NCBI GenBank assembly: GCA_036346255.1
Contig: CM070635.1
Coordinates: 46,837,715 to 46,901,714, forward strand
DNA from: Ampelocalamus luodianensis
Lineage: Eukaryota > Streptophyta > Magnoliopsida > Poales > Poaceae
Reading direction: 5' to 3'
DNA length: 64,000 nucleotides
Below the pieces are notes generated by a model that made no database searches, was not told the DNA's origin, and saw only the letters and a program-made list of their open reading frames with translations. Positions 1 through 11,588 of this stretch are shown here, in pieces (positions within the stretch are counted from its first letter, which is position 1; every line of letters begins with the position of its first letter). A program made the translations under genes and the position numbers.

Positions 1-39
1 TATACGCCTCGACATCAGGTAGGGGCGCGAGTTCTTGGC

Positions 40-360
40 CATACTGATATCTTTTTTCTTTTTCTTTTTTGTTGCAAAAATGACCCCTTGTGGTTGTGCG
101 ACAGGCCCTCTTCACCCGACACCTCCCCTCTTACTGCTCAGCCACCGTGCGGTGGTAGCGGCCGTGGAGAGGGTCCTCTTCTCTCTCCTCCTGAAATTAG
201 GGTTTCATCGGGGATTGAGCGGTTGTTTGTACGACCCGTCCTCTTCTCTCTCCTCTCGGAATTAGGGTTTCATCGGGTTTGAGTGGTGCTTGTACGACCC
301 ACCGCACGGTGGCCGTGCGGCAGGTGGTGGGTGGGGAGCGCGTGTCGTGGGGGCCGTCCG
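40..360. repeat. GC-rich palindromic dispersed repeat, copy 1
   Basis: A poly-pyrimidine stretch and the phrase GCAAAAATGACCCCTTG lead into GC-rich DNA with the palindromic core CCGCACGG/CCGTGCGG (about 290-325). An internal duplication is visible: ATTAGGGTTTCATCGG occurs near 193 and near 260. The same core recurs near 3330-3375 and several times in 7690-8420, so this looks like a dispersed repeat, not a gene. Small open frames here are low-complexity. The remaining DNA to about 1200 shows nothing I recognise. Confidence 0.4.
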
Positions 361-1398
361 ATAGAATATCATTTTTGAAATAAAAAAACGGCGACCGACA
401 TTCTTATAAATACGGGACAGCATTGCTTGTCTAAACGACGCACGCCATCAGCTTTGCGAAGCAACAAAAAACATATATACTGATCCAGGCAAAATGCCCG
501 TAAGATTCTTCCTCCGTGCATCCCAACTGTTTGTTCCTCGTAAAGCAATAATAATAATAATGTGCGCGTCCTTAGTTTGTACCGTTTTTCATCTGCTGCT
601 AATATCTTCCCCTGTCTTACAGGATCCCCTGAATTACTGCGACGAGAGCTGTGCCTACAGCAAAATGTAAAATGAGTCTGCTACATGATGTTGTACGGCT
701 GTAGCAAATCACCGTATCACAAATCTGACCCGGAATGGCCCTAGTTAAATTCCAATCTGACGACGTTCGGGAACGATCCAGTGCAATGACGGCTCATCCT
801 CTGCATTCTCTGACGTAGAGAGGATCCCGTTCCCAGGATCACACATTCAGAATGTTCTCACTCTACGCACGCACTCCCTCCAGAGATGGTAGTATCCTGC
901 ACTGCAGCAATCAAGGATGCCGTGTCCGTGCGTTTACAGTTGCTGATCGAATTCAAAGAGTTTCAGACATGAACAGATTTCAGCAGGAACCAACTGCAGT
1001 GGCAACTAACAAATGAACAAAGTTGAAGTCGTAGGTCAGAAGTCAGAGCACACAGCTGGGCTGAGCTGAGATGGCCCAAGTCGTCGTAATTGACGTCTTC
1101 CTTACAAACAGGTACTACCATTCACACGACAACAATTAAAATAGAATTAAAATAGTAGGAGCCGTTTCAACTTCCAAACCTATGCTACGCTGCTACTGCG
1201 CAAACCACGAACAATTCCTCCAAATTCTCACTGGTTCTTTTCTCCATTTTTGTATCCCTTTCGGAGTAGTGACAAACATCATACCATCATCGTCGAGATT
1301 AACGAAAGGTCAAATCTTTCAGGAAACTAAAAAAGGAAGATGAAATTGACAGGGGAAAAAGAAAAGAAATTTGCCGGCCAAAGCGCGCGAGGCAAGCG

Positions 1399-2212
1399 TC
1401 ATCGGAACCTACCCATGTCGGCGAGCTTCCGGGAGGTGTTGCGCCCGAATGACGCGGCGCCGCCGGCCGACAGGTGCCGCCGGTGGCTCTCTCCCAGGGA
1501 GGACGGGTCCGGCGGCTGGCATCGCCGGCGGCCGCCGCCGGAGCTGGGCCGGACGAGCGGGCTCAGGCACACCGCGAACCCCGAGATCCCGTCGCCGCTG
1601 GCGCCCGAGCCCCCGGGCCTGCGCCGGTGCTGCCTGGCCGGGGACGGCGAGGGGAACCACCAGCTGCTGCTGCCTGGGGACTCTGGCCCCTCGTCGAACG
1701 GTGGCGGCAAGGACGCCGCGGCGGCGGCGTCCGGCCTCCGCTTGCGGCGGACTATGGCCGAGAGCCACGAGGTGGACCGCCGAGGTGGGTCCTTCTTGCT
1801 GTCTTCCCGGCCGTGGCGCCCGCCGCCGAAGATCGCCGCCAGGAAGGACCGCCTCCGCACGGCCTTCTTGCTCTCGTCGACGGGCCCGTCAGCGCGGGCG
1901 GCGGCGGCGGGGCCGACCTGCGGCGTGCGGAAGAAGAGGAGGTTGGGCTGGTGGTGGGAGGACGAGGTGGTGGACGACGACGCATACGCGCAGGCGTCGG
2001 AGCGCCGGTGCGTGGCGTAGGGCGAGACGGAGGGCGGGAACAAGCCCCTGTAGCCGCGCGGGGCGCGGGCGGTGGCGAGCTGCCGCAGCTGCTGCAGTCG
2101 ACGTCGCTGCCCCGGCCTGGTCGCGCTCGGCGGCGACGGCGAGGAGGCGGTCGCGGAGGCAGGGCGCGCAGACGCCGACGGCGTTCGCGTAGGGGTGGAG
2201 CTTGCACCTCAT
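1399..2212 (-). CDS. OCTOPUS-like (DUF740-type) protein, one-base frameshift
   Basis: On the minus strand an ATG at 2212 opens MRCKLHPYANAVGVCAPCLR, the cysteine-containing N-terminal signature of the plant OCTOPUS/OCTOPUS-like (DUF740) family, whose founding member is a polar membrane-associated protein needed for phloem differentiation. The N-terminal frame runs to about 2100. The family-like remainder (RLQQLRQLATARAPRGYRGL, then a serine-rich SHHQPNLLFF region, the basic segment KKAVRRRSFLAAIFGGG, and a C-terminus ending LADMGRFR with stop at 1399-1401) lies in a second frame. ATG to stop is 814 bases, one more than a multiple of three, so one extra base (or two missing) near 2097-2103 breaks an otherwise single-exon gene of about 270 aa. 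The break may be a mutation or an assembly error. An in-frame upstream extension to 2296 exists but lacks family character. Family assignment is from motif memory. Confidence 0.62.
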
Positions 2213-2639
2213 CTCCGGCGCATCACCGCCGTCGCGCCGTCGATCTCCGACGCCAAGAAGTGGAGGTGGTGGGATTCTTGGAGACGGACAGATCACGAGC
2301 TAGCAAGCAAACTCTGCAGCAGGCGAGGGAGGAGTCGGTGGAGGATTGATTCGGTAGCGGTTGGTTGGTTTGGATTTTTGGCGTGGCCTCGGTTCGGTGC
2401 GGACGGAGTTGAAGTGTGCAGAGCGTGCAGCTTGGATTTTTCTCGGGGAACGGAATGGAGGAGTGGTTGCCTGGTTGGGTGGGCTGCCGTAATGGTGGTG
2501 GTCGGATGGATTTATCTGGGTGGGAGGGAGGACGGCTGCGAAGGGAAACGGTGCGGCAGTGGCTGGCAGGGCTCCGGACCGGGCGCAGTCTAGTCTAGTG
2601 TCCAGTCTTTAAGCCGGAATTTCTAAACAGGAGTAGTAC

Positions 2640-2925
2640 TCTTCACTGCCGTACCAAAATACTGACTGTGCTATAGGTCTTCCTTAAGAATGAGTTTCGC
2701 TTTGGAAACACCGACCGATAACCACTAAACTAATTTGGACTAATTTATTATTATTAAATTTACTAATTACGACTGATTAATTACTTCTAAAACTATCTAC
2801 GACTGATTAATTACCTCTAAAAACTAATTACAACCGATTAATTACCACTAATTAAACTAACTAAAGTAACTAGGACTAATTTATTACCACTAAACTAACT
2901 AAATACGACTAGCTGACAAATTACC
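2640..2925. repeat. AT-rich degenerate tandem repeat
   Basis: Loosely repeated units built on ACGACTGATTAATTAC and ACTAATTTATTA recur every 30-45 bases. No coding potential. It lies about 430 bases upstream of the OCTOPUS-like start, just beyond the likely promoter. Confidence 0.5.
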
Positions 2926-3289
2926 TACCCTTCAGTGGAGAGCAATAAAAAAAGGCCGAGCGACGAGAAGTAAACCAATGTCCTCGAAAATATAATCTAC
3001 ACTGCAAGAGAGCAACCGAAAGAGAGAGCGAGCGATTGAGCGACTGCGAAGTAAAATCGTGCTCGCTCCCTCTCCAATTTATACCCGCCGCGGGAGGGAA
3101 TCCTCCCCTCACGAGCTAATTGAAATTCAAAGACATGCATCCGACAACGATTTGATGGAATTGACTGGAGGAGAGGACGGGCGTGGAATTAAGGGAGGGG
3201 TTTGGCACTTCGGAGCTTCTCCGAATGACAGATGGAATCACTGATGGTTTTTTTTTTGTTTTTTTGTTTCTCCTGAGAACCGACCGGAC

Positions 3290-3505
3290 ACGTGGCAAGG
3301 GGGGTGCGGAGGGGGCACCGGGGGAGGCCACGCAGCGGCCGTGGGAGAGGCGGGAGGGAGGGCCGTGCGGAGGCTCTTATTTTTTGCGCTCATTTTCCAT
3401 ATTTATACATTTGTACAAACAGTACACTTATATGAAATTGTGGTAAAATTGTGGTACACTTATATTTATACATTTGTACAAACAGTACACTTATATGAAA
3501 TTATT
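3290..3505. repeat. GC-palindrome repeat copy 2 and short tandem duplication
   Basis: 3300-3375 has the same flavour of GC-rich sequence (GCGGCCGTGGGAG, GGCCGTGCGG) as the 5' repeat and the foldback element at 7.6-8.5 kb. It is followed at about 3400-3500 by a two-copy tandem repeat of a segment containing TTATACATTTGTACAAACAG and ACTTATATGAAATT. Confidence 0.45.
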
Positions 3506-5999
3506 TGTCATTGCTATGGCCGCCACTAACGATGCTCCGGCTATTCTACCCCTGCTTTCAATCTATTTCTTAGCTCCATCTATGCCTCGTCGTCGCCTCC
3601 CGCGCTGCCATTCACGGTCGGCAAACACTAAAGAAGTCAATCAGATCCTTACCCTGGTGCAAAGTATAACACATGATAAGAAGAAATGATGCATAGTGTA
3701 ATGGTGGTGCAAAGTGAAATCATGATAAGATTACATAGTCCAAAGTGAAATTTACTCAAGAAAAAAACATTGCTATAGATCTACATTTTTTTCTTTTCAA
3801 ATCGGACGATTGAGCACCAACCAAGGGTATCTTTGGTTGCCCGCACAAGAGGTGATCAAATTTCTGGTTATATAGCTGCTTGGAACCCCGATACATGTAC
3901 ACTTGTGCTCCTTCTGAAAGCCCGGTAGGAATTTCACACGAATCAGTTCGATTCATTTCCTACTGGGCCAATAAAAAAATTCTATATTCCAAAGAAACCT
4001 AAACAAAGGATTTGAACTTCCATCCTAAGCTAGACCCAAATAATTGTGCATCAAAATAGTGATAACTGCATATTAAGACTTATTAGTCTATATTAAGATG
4101 GATTAAGTGTTAATAAAAGAAAATTAATTGCTCCTAAGTACATCACCTCCATCTCATGCATCCTCTGTTCCCATCTATTCAGATATCAACTTGACCGGTA
4201 TCATCTTATCAGCTAACCAAACAACTGCTGTTGCATCCACACGCCGTCATTTAACCTAGCCAGAATCATCCATTAGGACAGACCAATGAGCATCCAGGCA
4301 ACCAAACATTCCAGACCAGTGTGTGTGTGCTCCTCGTCTCTTGCTCCCCACAGGAAGAGAATACAAATGCATCCCTGTCTGCAATACGATAACTTGGAGG
4401 GAATTGTAACTTGGATGGGTTTCATACTTATCCTTCTGCTACGTTCATACCCTAAGATTCTAGGCTCTGTTTGGAATACAATAACTTTTTCCGATTTTTA
4501 CAGGAATTGAACTATTTACAACGAAATTTCTATAAAACCTCTGTGAAATTCCTGCGTTCAAATAATAATAAAAAAGACAAGGCATTGATGTGTCCGTTCT
4601 GCATGAAGTACTGATTCAATGCGTCGAGGTACCTGTACTTGCTAAGAAGGAAACAGGGGGCACCGGTTTTTATCCTTTCGCTGTCTCTTTGCCAGGACGT
4701 CCTTGACGGGCTTATTTTGGGAGTAAATTTGTGTGCTGAACGAGTGGACTGGACTGAAGTCAAGCCTCGAAACTGTGGTACGTCTCATAGGCAACAAGGG
4801 CGGCTGCCTGTGCAATTATGCACTGCTGGTGCAATAGCTTGCTGGGAAAAGTATTCCATTTCTGCAGCAAACACCATACAGGATTATTCAGAATTTGATC
4901 TCAGAACGAGCCATATCATGTACCCAAGCCAAATCAAAGATGTTACTGTTAGTGCCGTAGCATCGAGCTACACTGACGCAGTCGGAGAGGGCTTGAGCCC
5001 AGCCAGAAGAAGGACATGGACGCGACAATACACACCGACGTTTCCTTTCCGACCTGCGTCCGATTGGGTGTTGGGCTATTGGCCCATCCCAGGTAGCACT
5101 GCACCTGATTTGGCCGTTGGCAGAGTCAGTACGGTAGTGTTTGATTGCCTGTATATCCTCAGTCTAGTTTGTATGTGTCATTCAGGCTGAGTGAATGCAA
5201 TGACGAGTTGTTTGGTTGTCTGATTCTGTTAGGTCATGCTGTGCTGAGATGTTGTTTGATTGCTTGTATCTGGAGCAAGAGAAGGTGAACGGACTCACGA
5301 ACGCTGGTCAGTCTGCATGCGCTCAGCCTGGCCCGAGAGAGAATCTTGCATCCACTCAGCCAGACTCACCCACCCAATCAGGCAACCAAACACCTAAAAA
5401 CTTATATATACTCATACGAGCCAACCCCATATAGACAACCAAACACACCCTACGCAACAGGAGCTGACGCGAACAATTCAATATTCAGCGGCGACGCGCA
5501 CCAGCGGATGGCCGGAAGACGCCGACAGATAGTCCCTGCGCAACGGCAACGGCAACGCAACACGACATGGCAACAGCGACATGCCGACTCCATTCCAGAT
5601 TTTCCCGTGGCCTCCTACCCATATCTGCACTTCTGCAGCGGGCATCGTCTCCCTGGAAGCGTGTGGGCATCGCTCGTGCCCGGCGTATCAGCTGATCGTT
5701 TGGCTTGTCGGGGACAACCAAGGCCAGCACTATACTACTCTCTCCTGTCATAAGATTGCATGTGCAATTGCTGTATTTTAGAGGTGGTTTAGGGAGTGGT
5801 TTGCCTGCATCCGTGCAACTGCAGCAAATACAGGAGGCAGCAGCGGCGGCGACGAGCACACAGCCAAAGCTGCACAGGTCAGGAATTTGCTAATACTCAC
5901 TGGACATTGCTCACTCGGCCAACCATCACATGCGAGTGGAGTTGAAAATTGTAACGACGACGACTCCTGTTCAAGAATATGAAAATTGTAACAAGCACT
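3506..5999. other. Intergenic, no gene recognised; Tourist-like MITE near 5200-5450
   Basis: No coding region can be supported. A 183-codon open frame (4639-5190) has no family resemblance. Between about 5200 and 5450 inverted ends resembling GTTTGGTTGTCTG and CAGGCAACCAAACA suggest a Tourist-type (PIF/Harbinger) MITE. A GGCTCTGTTTGGAA motif at 4464 is another common MITE end. Confidence 0.35.
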
Positions 6000-6220
6000 C
6001 CATCTCTTAAAAAATATATAACGTTTTGGACATCAACACAGTCTCTAACGTACTGCAACTTTGACTATTATTTTTTATATGAACATGTTCATAAAATAAT
6101 ATAAAATTATTATATTGTAAAAATGTTTTCCATAACTAATATAATGATATATTTTCAATGAACAATACTAATTTGATCGAACACTCTATTAAATATCATA
6201 TATTTATGAACCGAGAGAGC
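6000..6220. mobile_element. Stowaway-like MITE remnant
   Basis: AT-rich segment starting near CCATCTCTTAAAAAATATAT and ending near ACCGAGAGAGCG. It resembles the better preserved Stowaway-type elements at 22290-22529 and 56663-56930 (TTTTGGACATCAACACAGTC compares with TTTTAGACATCGATGCGGTC). No coding capacity. Confidence 0.45.
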
Positions 6221-7610
6221 GCTAATTGCCAGCAGGCAGCAGCTACCGACCCTCTCCTGCTTGTAAAGTCCAAGGGGCGGTCTCGGAGATTGTTCAGACA
6301 TTACCATCGTGACTGCGACACATAGCATAACCAATTACTCCCGCTACTGGTAGTATCGATTAATATGGGCCGGGAAATCTTGTTCTGCTGCTATGAATTG
6401 GCGGCAATATCAGTTTGGTACTACTGCTATATACACGGACAGTCGGACCAACCAATGATCCATGGAGACGTACAGCTACTTTTAATGGACTGCAACTCTC
6501 TGTTAGTAGAAAATTAGACCGGCTCAAGGGCTATTTAAAAGCAGCTCGTTTCTGACCAAGGGGGGAAAACGAATTAACCTGGAACAGTTGTTTGCGTCCT
6601 GTCTTGTCACCAGTGATGCTTTTTCTTAGCATGAATATGTCCAGTCAGATGAAGATACATCGCAATTTTCATTATAAGGACATCACAAGATAAGTCATGC
6701 ATTTTGTGTTTTGCTCTAGAAGTCCTGTTCTATTCAGGGTACTCATCAAGGATTAACAGGAAAGAAAAAAATAGTTCTAGAAAGCGTGAAATCTGCCAGT
6801 ACTGGGTCAGGAGTCACCAGAAAGAACCGAAGGTCAGTTCAACACAGCGTAATGCGGACTCAAGTTTGATGAAGGTAAGTAAATGACAAAAAAAAAATGT
6901 ATGATTTGTATCCTGTTGAACCAATGCAGGCAGGGCAAAGGAACCAGCAATTATTTGACCAAAGCTTATGAATCATCTTACCTGCTCCCTCTTTTGGATG
7001 GTTCTACCGGATACATGTTAAGTCTTAGCAATGGAAAATGGTATCAATAGCAAAACTATCAGACGGCTGACGGATCTTGCAGGTCGAGTTACGCCAAGAA
7101 TGTTCAGACCCAGTACCCGACTACCAGTATTATTTATCGAGACAATTCGTTATATGCCACTGGATAGCTTCGGATCTTCATAATATGTTATTGGTGTCTT
7201 CCTGACATATAGACTCTAAACTCACATGTTAGCCTCACAACAAGTGGTATATTGTGAATCATTTAGTTATCCTATGCCATATTGTAAATTTTCTCTTATT
7301 TATTGGACGGCTCTTATCTATTTTCTGTGTCGCAATCCTCAAAATAAAAAGCCTCAAAACGAAAGCACTATGAAAGGATAGACCACCAAATAACCGTCCT
7401 GGCCTAACTACATAGTAGTACTATCAGCTAACGGTACAAAGCCTGCACTTCAAGACTGAATACGCAAGTCAATGCTGTGATGTGAACTACATATTTAAAC
7501 GGCAAGTTGCATAGACTAGTATTTTAATTAGAAAATCAGTAGAGAGAGAGAAAGCACAACGGTCAGAGAGTCTAAACAATACAGTCTGAACAGCGTAGAC
7601 ACGAGGCAGG
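6221..7610. other. Intergenic, nothing recognised
   Basis: Moderately AT-rich DNA without long open frames, family motifs or clear repeats. A 60-codon frame at 6704-6886 has no recognisable content. Confidence 0.5.
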
Positions 7611-7611
7611 A

Positions 7612-7826
7612 CTTTTTGGCCGTATTGTCATTTTTTGAGTTTGTATTGGAATAATTGGATGTCTTCGAAAAAGTAGCAGAAATAGCCCCCTGCGGCAGCC
7701 GCTGAGGAGCCGCCACGTTGCTCGCTGCCGCACAGCCGCCATGCGGTGAGTTTTTTGTTTTTTATATATTTTTTCAAGAAAAAAGCCCATACGGTGATAT
7801 ATATATATAGGAATATATAAAACAAA

Positions 7827-7891
<65 letters not shown>

Positions 7892-8170
7892 TTCTTGTGA
7901 GTCTTCTGACACAGTGTATTTGCTTGTGTGATTTATTCAAAATTTTAACCATTTTGAATTTTTCTCGAAAATTCATTTAAGTATATTTTGTAGGAATTTT
8001 CGAGTAAAATTTAGAACAGATAAAATTTTTAAAAAATTACACAAGTAAGCACATTGTGTTAGAAGATTTCACAAAAAAATATAATTTTGAGAGCTTATTT
8101 GCTATATTTAAAAATTCATACAAAAGTATATTTAAATATATATTTTTAAAAATAAGTATGCTCATATACG

Positions 8171-8263
<93 letters not shown>

Positions 8264-8495
8264 CACATGGGCTTTTTCTTTAAAAGAATAAAAAAACTCA
8301 ATGCACGGAGCCCGTGCGGCAACACCACCGCACGGCCGCCGTGCGGCAACACCACCGCACGGCCGCCGTGCGGCAGTGGATGGCTCCTCGCGGCTGCCGC
8401 ACGGCCGCCGTGCGGTAGAAGGCTATTTCTGCCCATTTTTCAGAGACGCCCAATTGTGTAAATACGAACTCAAAAAGTGACAATACGGCCAAAAA
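7612..8495. mobile_element. Foldback element with AT microsatellite core
   Basis: The left arm (about 7612-7810) and the right arm (about 8255-8495) are inverted copies of one sequence. Read inward, both start TTTTTGGCCGTATTGTCA, pass through a TTTTTGAGTT..GTATT stretch and AGCAGAAATAGCC-like DNA into a GC-rich palindromic section, and finish with AGAAAAAGCCCAT-like sequence before an AT repeat. The right arm carries extra tandem copies of a unit containing CCGCACGGCCGCCGTGCGG. Each arm ends in a long (AT)n run (about 7830-7886 and 8176-8258). No transposase is visible, so this is a non-autonomous foldback element or a large MITE. No target duplication was identified. Confidence 0.65.
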
Positions 8496-8843
8496 TTCGG
8501 GGGTTGACAACCGAACAATATATGCATCCTACAGAATTTAAAAGTGCCAGGAAACATCATTCTTACTTGTGCTTACAAGTCTCAGTATGGATCACAAAAT
8601 ACCATTAGTTCCTAATCGCAGTCGAGACATATATATAACACGACTATTCATATTGATAGCTAGGAGTAATACTAGCTGACTGATCGGTGAACTAAGATTT
8701 GACAATAAAAGTGCAGAATAACTGACTGTTAATTCTGCACTTGTCAAATTACAATGCGTCTAGCTAGGAAAGAAAATATATATTACAAGCACATAATATG
8801 TTTTGTAAATAATGCACATAAAAATAGTAGTGAAAGACATAAA

Positions 8844-9045
8844 TGTTAGGTGGAAAACTCTTTCGGAAAAAACCACAGGTGTAAGAAGGTAATATCACTA
8901 TATGAAGAAATATTTACAATGAAGATATTGCTCTTCCCTTTGGACTATATGGTTATATTTATAGTTGTACATGAAAGACTCTGTGTAGGAGTAAAACTAT
9001 GAGTTGAAGTAAGAAACAAAATTCACACTACACTCAAACTCAACA
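8844..9045 (-). mobile_element. 3' LTR of decayed copia element
   Basis: On the minus strand, TGTTGAGTTTGAGTG begins at 9045, directly after the RNase H coding remnant, and the segment ends TTTTCCACCTAACA at 8844. TG..CA termini, a length of about 200 bp and position just downstream of RNase H fit a copia 3' LTR. No 5' partner LTR was found to the right of 11.2 kb. Confidence 0.5.
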
Positions 9046-11225
9046 ATCTACATATTGAGATGAATTCCTCTTATAATCAAAACAAAACATGATGTCTTTG
9101 GAATAGATTAACATGAACACTTGTGCGCCGAATGTCCATAGGACTACTAAGATACCAACTAAGTCTGAGCAAAACTCAAACTTAGCAGTAAGAATTGATT
9201 TTGTTATCATATTAGCTGGATTATCATGCATACTTATCTTGCTGGCTTTAATGTTACATTGAGTAATGACACCTCGAATGTAATGATATCTGATGTCAAT
9301 ATGCTTCATTCTCTCATGAAACATCTGATCATTCGTAAAGCAAATAGCGTTTTAACTATCGCAAAATATTATAGTGCAAGACATACTTCCATAAAACTCA
9401 GTAAGCAAACCTCTTAGCCAAATGACTTCTTTGCCAGCTTCAAAAATAACCATATACTTGCCTTCTATAGTGGACAAAACAACAATAGCTTTCAGGCTTC
9501 CTCCAACAGTGAGCACATAACCAATAAGATATATCATCTTATCTAAATTACCAGTAAAATCTGAGTCCACGCAACCAACGATTCCATCTTTAGTCTTCTC
9601 AAACTATAAACAAGCATCAGATGTGCCCGCAAGTATATGAAAAATCTATTAAACTACTTTTCAATACTCTTTGTGAGGATTAGCTATGTATCTACTAACA
9701 ACTCTCAAGGACCGAGATAAATCGGGATGAGAACATACCATGGCATACATAAGTGAATCAACTACATTGGCATATGGAACTCTGGATATGTACTCAACTT
9801 CATTATCTGACCGTGTACATGACACTAAAGAAAGTTTGAAATGTGCAACTAACAGAGTATTCACCGATTTGGCTCACTAAAGAAAGTTTGAAATGTGCAA
9901 CTAACAAAGTATTCACCGATTTGGCTTTATGCATGTTGAAACGAAAAATAACTTTATCAATATACCATTTATGCTTAGGTATAATTTTTCAAACCGTCCA
10001 TCTCTGTTAATTTTTATACCAATAATCTTCTTTGCTACACCAGGCTCCTTCATCTCAAATTCACTGCTCAATTGTGTCTTCAACTTTGAAATTTATGTCT
10101 TGTCTTTTGCAGCAATCGACATATCATCAACATATAGGTGTAAATAAATAGCTGAGTCATTAACAATCTTCAAAATATCTTTACTGCACCAGGCTCCATC
10201 TCAAATTCACTGCTCAATTGTGTCTTCAACTTTGAAATTTCTGTCTTGTCTTTTGCAGCAATCGATATATTATCAACATATAGGTGCATATAAATAGTTG
10301 AGTCATTAACAATCTTCAAATAAATATAGTTATATAATCGGATATTTTGAAATCCTAAGGGATCATAAAGGAGTCAAATCTCTTGTAGCACTGTCTAGGT
10401 GATTACTTCAGACCATAAAGATATTTCTTCGACTTGCAAGCATAATTTTCCTTTCACAGAAAGACAAAACATTCCGATTGCTCTATATAAATGTCTTCCT
10501 CCAATTCTCTATATAAGAACATAATTTTCACGTCCAATTATTCAAGCTCATAATCAAGCATAGCCACTATGCTGAGTAAAATACGAATGAAACTATGCTT
10601 CATAACTGGAGAAAAGACACATGCGAATTCAATACCTGGAATTTGGCTATATCATTTAGGAACAAGTCTCGCCTTGTACCTAACCTCTTCGGTTGGTGAA
10701 ATGCCTTTTTTCTCTTTGAAGATCTATTTGCAGCGAATATTCTTCTTATCAATTGACAACTTGATCAACTCCCAAGTGTCATTCTTCTCAAGAGATTGCA
10801 TCTCATTATGTATGATTGTCATCCATCTCTCGGAATCACGAGAAGAGATAACCTGTGAATAAGTGGAAGGTTTTTGTAGTACCTTCAATTTCTTTTGCCG
10901 CATTCAAAACATAAGCAACGATATCAACTTTTATGATCAATCTATTGGGAGATTGAATATTCCTTTTAGATATATTGGCTGCAATGGAACGTTGTGGTGG
11001 TTGAAAAACAACAGGAACATCATGTATGTTTCCCTTTTCGGCTTCTGGTGTAGATCCTGAATAAATAACATGCTCCACCTGCATGCTTGATTTATGTGGC
11101 CTCTCAATGGAAGCATCAATAGATGGTTTATCATGCAACATAGTATATTCATCAAAAATAATATTTCTGCTAATAACCACCTATATAGTTTCAGTATTCC
11201 ACAATTTATATCATTTTACATCAGG
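9046..11225 (-). pseudogene. Decayed Ty1/copia pol (reverse transcriptase and RNase H)
   Basis: Read on the minus strand from 11.2 to 9.05 kb, remnants follow copia order. A linker region containing HDVPVVFQPPQRS lies at about 11060-11000. A reverse transcriptase start (TIIHNEMQSLEKNDTWE) lies at about 10830-10760, and the catalytic YVDD (reading LYVDDMSIAAK) at about 10135-10105. RNase H remnants include IYLIGYVLTVGGS (about 9535-9495) and KEVIWLRGLL (about 9430-9400). The ADMLTKSL-type end (here PANMITKS) is at about 9220-9195. Many stops and frameshifts are present. A block of about 140 bp around YVDD is tandemly duplicated (10030-10170 and 10175-10325), and a block of about 53 bp is duplicated at 9823-9927. 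No intact protein is made. Confidence 0.75.
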
Positions 11226-11579
11226 ATGCTAATATCCTGAAAGAGGAAAGAAAGAAAAGAAGAGGACTCCCTATGAAATACTCAAGCACTGCTGGAATGG
11301 ACTTGATGATGCTCGAGGAAATGCTTGAATAGGAGGCTCACACCCTTCTTGCTTTCCTTCCTTTATCCTTTCCCATCCATGGCCGATGCATTAAAGCATT
11401 AGCCATGGTTAAGAAAGAAGGAGATGAATGAGAAGGAAAGGGATGAGTTCACCAGGCCGAAATGAGAAAATGGCCTGGTCGGTTGCTTCATGCATGATGC
11501 AATGCCATGGCTCCTCTAGTAAGGAATCACTCAATTAATTTTATTTAACTTTGTGAAATGAAAATCCTGGTTTTATTGT
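11226..11579. other. Intergenic, nothing recognised
   Basis: Short stretch between the copia remnant and the next element. No coding or repeat signal noted. Confidence 0.4.
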
Positions 11580-11588
11580 GCTCTTGCT

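Noticed and set aside
1340..2593. Long plus-strand open frames opposite the OCTOPUS-like gene
   Set aside because: They are arginine/alanine/glycine-rich shadows of a GC-rich minus-strand gene with no family motifs.
4639..5190. 183-codon plus-strand open frame
   Set aside because: No recognisable domain, no codon-like signal, and it lies in MITE-bearing intergenic DNA.
7572..8283. Open frames through the (AT)n tracts encoding Ile-Tyr repeats
   Set aside because: Translation of a microsatellite, not a gene.
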